A stretch of DNA of 8,895 nucleotides, taken from positions 1 to 8,895 of the forward strand of contig JBKQRT010000372.1 in assembly GCA_052143895.1 (NCBI GenBank), in the 5' to 3' direction. Of this stretch, positions 5,926 through 8,895 are shown one piece after another. The translations under genes were made by a program, and so were the position numbers. Source of the stretch: Bog-756 sp052143895. GTDB taxonomy: Bacteria > Actinomycetota > Acidimicrobiia > Acidimicrobiales > RAAP-2. The first letter of the stretch is position 1, and the number at the start of each line of letters is the position of its first letter. Under the pieces are notes generated by a model. It ran no database searches. It worked only from the letters and a program-made list of their open reading frames with translations, and had not been told where the DNA came from.

Positions 5926-5964
5926 CCTTGACTGGTCGCCGGTCCCCTGGCGTCCCAATCAAGG
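5926..5964. repeat. imperfect hairpin upstream of sppA
   Basis: CCTTGA (5926-5931) pairs with TCAAGG (5959-5964). After one mismatch TGG pairs with CCA, and after a small internal loop CGCC pairs with GGCG, closing an 8-nt loop. The 13 paired positions make a stable stem on either strand. It ends about 27 bp before the -10-like site of sppA. There is no T tract. It could be an upstream operator, a processed-RNA structure or the end of a lost transcript. Confidence 0.45.
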
Positions 5965-5975
5965 ATCGGCTTGCG

Positions 5976-6053
5976 GACCGGCACTCAGGGCTCTGGAAGT
6001 GCCCCTGAATACTCGACGTCCGGGAGGCCAGGGGTCGCCTCGAAGTGCCGGTC
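5976..6053. repeat. 78-bp element bounded by a perfect 10-bp inverted repeat
   Basis: GACCGGCACT (5976-5985) and AGTGCCGGTC (6044-6053) are exact reverse complements. Inside, CCCCTG (6002-6007) can pair either with CAGGG (5986-5990) or with CAGGGG (6029-6034), giving two alternative inner hairpins within the outer stem. The element could be a small folded RNA, a regulatory structure or a remnant of a miniature mobile element. It also overlaps a possible decayed reading frame on the minus strand. Confidence 0.45.
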
Positions 6054-6166
6054 GGTGGCAGTTCGCGGACGGCAAGCGCCCCCCAGTCGATAACGCCTCC
6101 GACCCGGTGTTGTGGGTCAGTCGGCACCAGTGCAGGCATGGCCTCGACGAGGGTAGGGGCATATCC
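5988..6166 (-). pseudogene. possible decayed gene fragment, unknown product
   Basis: Minus-strand reading from 6166 gives APTLVEAMPALVP, then HRVGGVIDWGALAVREL. After one apparent frameshift near 6050 it gives RHFEATPGLPDVEYSGALPE, ending at a TGA at 5985-5987. These stretches look more protein-like than random GC-rich sequence, but I cannot name a family and the join is by eye. No ribosome binding site or intact start is seen. It may be chance. Confidence 0.2.
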
Positions 6167-6533
6167 TCACGCGAGATGCGATGCCTCGACCTCATCTGTG
6201 TCCATTTCGCGTCGTCGTGGCCGCAGCAGAAAGAGGATGCAGGCGAGGATCATGTTGGGTAGCTCATACATGGCCACCCGACGGGGTTGTACTTGCCGGG
6301 GGCGATCTTGGTGCTGAAGGACAGGTAGGAGGTCTCACCGTTCGCGACCATGCCGCCCAGACGGCAAAAGGAGAGGCCGATCACTTGAACGTAGCCTTGC
6401 CCCCACACTTGGTGACGAACATCACCCCATCCAGCGAGCCTTCAACACCACCCAGCCTCGCCGAAGTACGAGCGCATGGCACCTGCGGAATGCCAAGCTC
6501 TCGGAACACCGACGAATTGGGAGCGTGGCGCAC
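6167..6533 (-). pseudogene. possible decayed membrane protein gene, unknown family
   Basis: Three minus-strand frames, joined in order, give a protein-like C-terminus. The first is VFRELGIPQVP through SLDGVMFVTKCGGKATFK, stop at 6381. The second, from 6408 to 6274, is VIGLSFCRLGGMVANG, then ETSYLSFSTKIAPGKYNPVG and WP. The third, from 6271 to 6167, is MYELPNMILACILFLLRPRR followed by an acidic tail and a stop. The change from the second to the third frame fits loss of one base after TGGCC, and the third part contains a membrane helix with a basic cap. I cannot name the family. The fragment lies head to head with the sulfatase, whose start is immediately beyond it. Confidence 0.3.
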
Positions 6534-8828
6534 ATGGAATTCCAGGGAAAGATCGGCAACGACTGGCGCGACTCAGAGCCTTGGTGGCCGCCTCTGCCTA
6601 CCCCGCCAGAAGATGCGCCCAACGTGGTGCTCATCGTGCTCGACGACGTCGGATTCGCCCAGCTTGGCTGCTATGGGTCCGACATTGAGACCCCCTTCAT
6701 CGACGCCGTCGCTGCCGAGGGTGTGCGACTGACCAACTTCCACACCACCGCTCTGTGCTCGCCGACACGGGCCTGCCTGCTGACTGGGCGGAACCACCAT
6801 CGGAGCGGCATGGGCCGAGTGGCTGACCTGGCCACAGGCTTCCCCGGCTACTGGGGGCGACCACCCCGCGAGAACGGCTTCCTCTCCGAGATGCTGCGGA
6901 CTACCGGCTACGCCACCTATGCAGTGGGGAAGTGGCACCTGAGCCCCGAGGGCGAGACCAACATGGCGAATTCGCGGACGACATGGCCCCTCGGGCGCGG
7001 CTTCGATCGCTGGTACGGCTTCCACGGCGGTGAAACCCACCAGTTCGTACCCGCGCTGTACCACGACAACCACGCCGTACGTCCGCCGCGTTCGCTCGAC
7101 GAGGGGTACCACCTGAGCGCGGATCTAGCCGACCGGGCCATCGAGTACCTGGGCGACCTGCGCGCCGTCGACGACGAGCTGCCCTTCTTCTTATATTTCG
7201 CCACTGGGGCCTGCCATTCCCCCCACCACGCGCCGGCCGAGTGGATCGAGCGTTATAAGGGTCGCTTCGCCAAAGGTTGGGACGCCTGGCGCGAGGAGAC
7301 CTTCGCCCGCCAACTCGCCGCGAGCGTCGTCCCGGAGGGCACCGTGCTCACGCCGCGCCCGCCGTGGGTCCCCGCATGGGACAGCCTCGACGAGCGTCAG
7401 CGCACACTCGCCGAGCGCTTTATGGAGTGCTTCGCCGCCTTCTTGTCCTACACCGACGAGCAGATTGGTCGGGTGCTCGCGTTCATCGAGGACGTGGGCG
7501 ACGCAGATGACACCGTGGTGATCATCGTCTCGGACAACGGTGCCAGCTCGGAGGGGGGCAAGGAGGGGACGATCAACGAGGGCCGCATGTCGAACTTTGA
7601 GGGCGCCGGCGTGGGAGAGATGTACGCGCGGCTCGGCGAGATCGGTGGGCCTAGCAGCCATAACAACTACCCGTGGGGGTGGACTATGGCCGGCAACACC
7701 CCGTTCAAGCGCTGGAAGCGAGAGGTCCACGAGGGTGGCGTGGCCGATCCCTGCATCGTCCGCCTACCGCACGGCCGGTCGGCCACTGAGGGCAGCGGAG
7801 TGCGCCGGCAGTACGCGCACGCAATCGACATCGCGCCGACGGTACTCGAGCTGGTTGGTATCTCGCCGCCGGCTGAGATCGATGGCATCGCCCAGTCGCA
7901 CCTCGACGGCACCAGCTTTGCCTACCTTCTCGGCGACGGAGCAGAGAAAGAGGCTGGTCGGCACCTAACCCAACACTTCGAGATGCTCGGCTCGCGTGCC
8001 ATTTACCACGACGGGTGGAAGGCGGTGACGTACCACCCGGTCGGTCCGGTCTACAACGACGGTCTACGGGCTACCGCGCCGTGGGACGACGACGTCTGGG
8101 AGCTCTACCACATGACCGATGACGTTTCGGAGTCACGTGACCTCGCCGCCGAGTTTCCCGAAAAGGTCGCCGAGCTCGTGGCGCTCTGGTGGGAAGAGGC
8201 ACGGCGCAACGACGTGCTCCCGCTCGATAACCGGGTGCTCGAGGCCATTGCGCACAAGCACGACCGCCGGCGCCCCCAGGCAACCTACCGCTACTTCCAG
8301 GGGGGAGCTCCGGTGCCCGAGTGGGTGGCCGTCGACGTCCGAAACCGCTCCCATGTCATCGAGCTCACGGTCGAAGTAGCCCAGGGTGTCGTGCCGTCAG
8401 GAACCCTGCTGGCGCTCGGATGCGCACTCGGTGGCTGGTCCTTCCATCTGGTCGACGGCCGACTGCGCTACGTACACAACCTGCACGGCAAGCGCCTCTA
8501 CGAGGTCGTGGCAGACACATCACTGGGTTCAGGTCGACACGAGGTGGCCTTCCGCTTCGAGAAGGATAATGCGCTTGGGGGCCAGGCCATCCTCGTACAG
8601 GACGGGGTGGTGGTCGGGACCGGCGAAGTGGAGCGCTTCACCCCGGTGGCCTTCAACGAAGTGATGATCGGGCTCACGTGCGGCTACGAATGGGGGCCTG
8701 CAGTGGGAGGCGACTATAAGGCGCCGTTCGCCTTCAACGGCACCATCGACCGGGCGGAGGTGTCGGCCACGGGTCCGGTCGTGCGCGACCCGGTGACGGA
8801 GGTGGCAACCATTCTTGCCTCGCAGTGA
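6534..8828 (+). CDS. type I sulfatase (arylsulfatase, formylglycine-dependent)
   Basis: The product has 764 residues and hydrolyses sulfate esters. Numbering is from the ATG at 6534. LIVLDDVGF (33-41) supplies the metal ligands Asp37 and Asp38. CSPTRACLLTGRNHH (75-89) is the C-x-P-x-R signature whose Cys75 must be oxidised to formylglycine. GKWHL (132-136) gives Lys133 and His135, CHSPHH (227-232) holds the next conserved His228, SDNGASSEGG (333-342) the metal ligands Asp334 and Asn335, and TPFKRWK (389-395) the conserved Lys392. After about residue 580 a beta-rich C-terminal domain (about 595-745) follows, as in long actinobacterial arylsulfatases. No signal peptide is visible, so it is probably cytoplasmic. 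GGGAG lies about ten bases before the ATG; the GTG nine bases upstream is too close to it. No formylglycine-generating enzyme or sulfate transporter is in the window. The substrate is unknown. Confidence 0.95.
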   Translation: MEFQGKIGNDWRDSEPWWPPLPTPPEDAPNVVLIVLDDVGFAQLGCYGSDIETPFIDAVAAEGVRLTNFHTTALCSPTRACLLTGRNHHRSGMGRVADLATGFPGYWGRPPRENGFLSEMLRTTGYATYAVGKWHLSPEGETNMANSRTTWPLGRGFDRWYGFHGGETHQFVPALYHDNHAVRPPRSLDEGYHLSADLADRAIEYLGDLRAVDDELPFFLYFATGACHSPHHAPAEWIERYKGRFAKGWDAWREETFARQLAASVVPEGTVLTPRPPWVPAWDSLDERQRTLAERFMECFAAFLSYTDEQIGRVLAFIEDVGDADDTVVIIVSDNGASSEGGKEGTINEGRMSNFEGAGVGEMYARLGEIGGPSSHNNYPWGWTMAGNTPFKRWKREVHEGGVADPCIVRLPHGRSATEGSGVRRQYAHAIDIAPTVLELVGISPPAEIDGIAQSHLDGTSFAYLLGDGAEKEAGRHLTQHFEMLGSRAIYHDGWKAVTYHPVGPVYNDGLRATAPWDDDVWELYHMTDDVSESRDLAAEFPEKVAELVALWWEEARRNDVLPLDNRVLEAIAHKHDRRRPQATYRYFQGGAPVPEWVAVDVRNRSHVIELTVEVAQGVVPSGTLLALGCALGGWSFHLVDGRLRYVHNLHGKRLYEVVADTSLGSGRHEVAFRFEKDNALGGQAILVQDGVVVGTGEVERFTPVAFNEVMIGLTCGYEWGPAVGGDYKAPFAFNGTIDRAEVSATGPVVRDPVTEVATILASQ

Positions 8829-8895
8829 TCGCACCTATCCCGCTCTAGTCATCCTGGGCATGAAGCGATTGCCAGCGCGGCGGGAAGGCGACGGA

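Noticed and set aside
5897..6139. 80-residue minus-strand frame taken as an intact small gene upstream of sppA
   Set aside because: Only its first third looks protein-like and a better continuation lies in another frame, so a decayed fragment is more likely than a working gene.
6573..7112. 179-residue minus-strand frame, and a similar one at 7191-7730
   Set aside because: Both are antisense to the catalytic domain of the sulfatase, whose motifs are all intact on the plus strand.
8860..8895. ATG near the window end that could begin another plus-strand gene
   Set aside because: Only 12 codons are visible, with no ribosome binding site before the ATG; not enough to support a gene.

Overview
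The window is GC-rich DNA that looks actinobacterial: GTG starts, GC-rich third positions, a SigR/RsrA-like sigma/anti-sigma pair, a DUF427 protein and an ISL3-type transposase remnant of the kind common in Actinobacteria. The genus cannot be named from sequence alone. No rRNA, tRNA, CRISPR array or intact mobile element was seen.

Layout. (1) Positions 55-1941, minus strand: three separated genes, read right to left. They are a four-helix membrane protein (1354-1941), a small thioredoxin-fold protein with a CPHW motif (911-1222) and an SRPBCC-fold protein (55-552). (2) Positions about 2084-3507, plus strand, divergent from the membrane protein: a tightly packed cluster of DUF427 protein, ECF sigma factor and soluble zinc anti-sigma factor, plus a possible small membrane peptide with a Cys-Cys motif. 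Each junction overlaps (8 nt, ATGA, TGATG), so translational coupling is likely. (3) Positions 3648-3932, plus strand: the decayed C-terminal end of an ISL3-family transposase, readable only by joining three frames through at least three frameshifts. (4) Positions 3964-5844, minus strand: a full-length 67K-type signal peptide peptidase SppA with an intact Lys/Ser dyad. (5) Positions 5845-6533: no intact gene; hairpins and what look like minus-strand remnants of one or two decayed genes. (6) Positions 6534-8828, plus strand: a complete type I (formylglycine) sulfatase of about 764 residues without a signal peptide.

How it fits together. The most coherent system is the sigma/anti-sigma cluster. 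The anti-sigma factor has C20, H46, C50 and C53, the same spacing as the redox-active zinc site of RsrA, so a thiol or metal stress switch is a reasonable inference. The divergent thioredoxin-like gene and the Met/His-containing membrane protein would be plausible targets, but no promoter match was found to prove it. SppA and the sulfatase appear to be independent neighbours. The two gene-poor stretches hold decayed genes, which suggests a region that has undergone insertion and gene loss.
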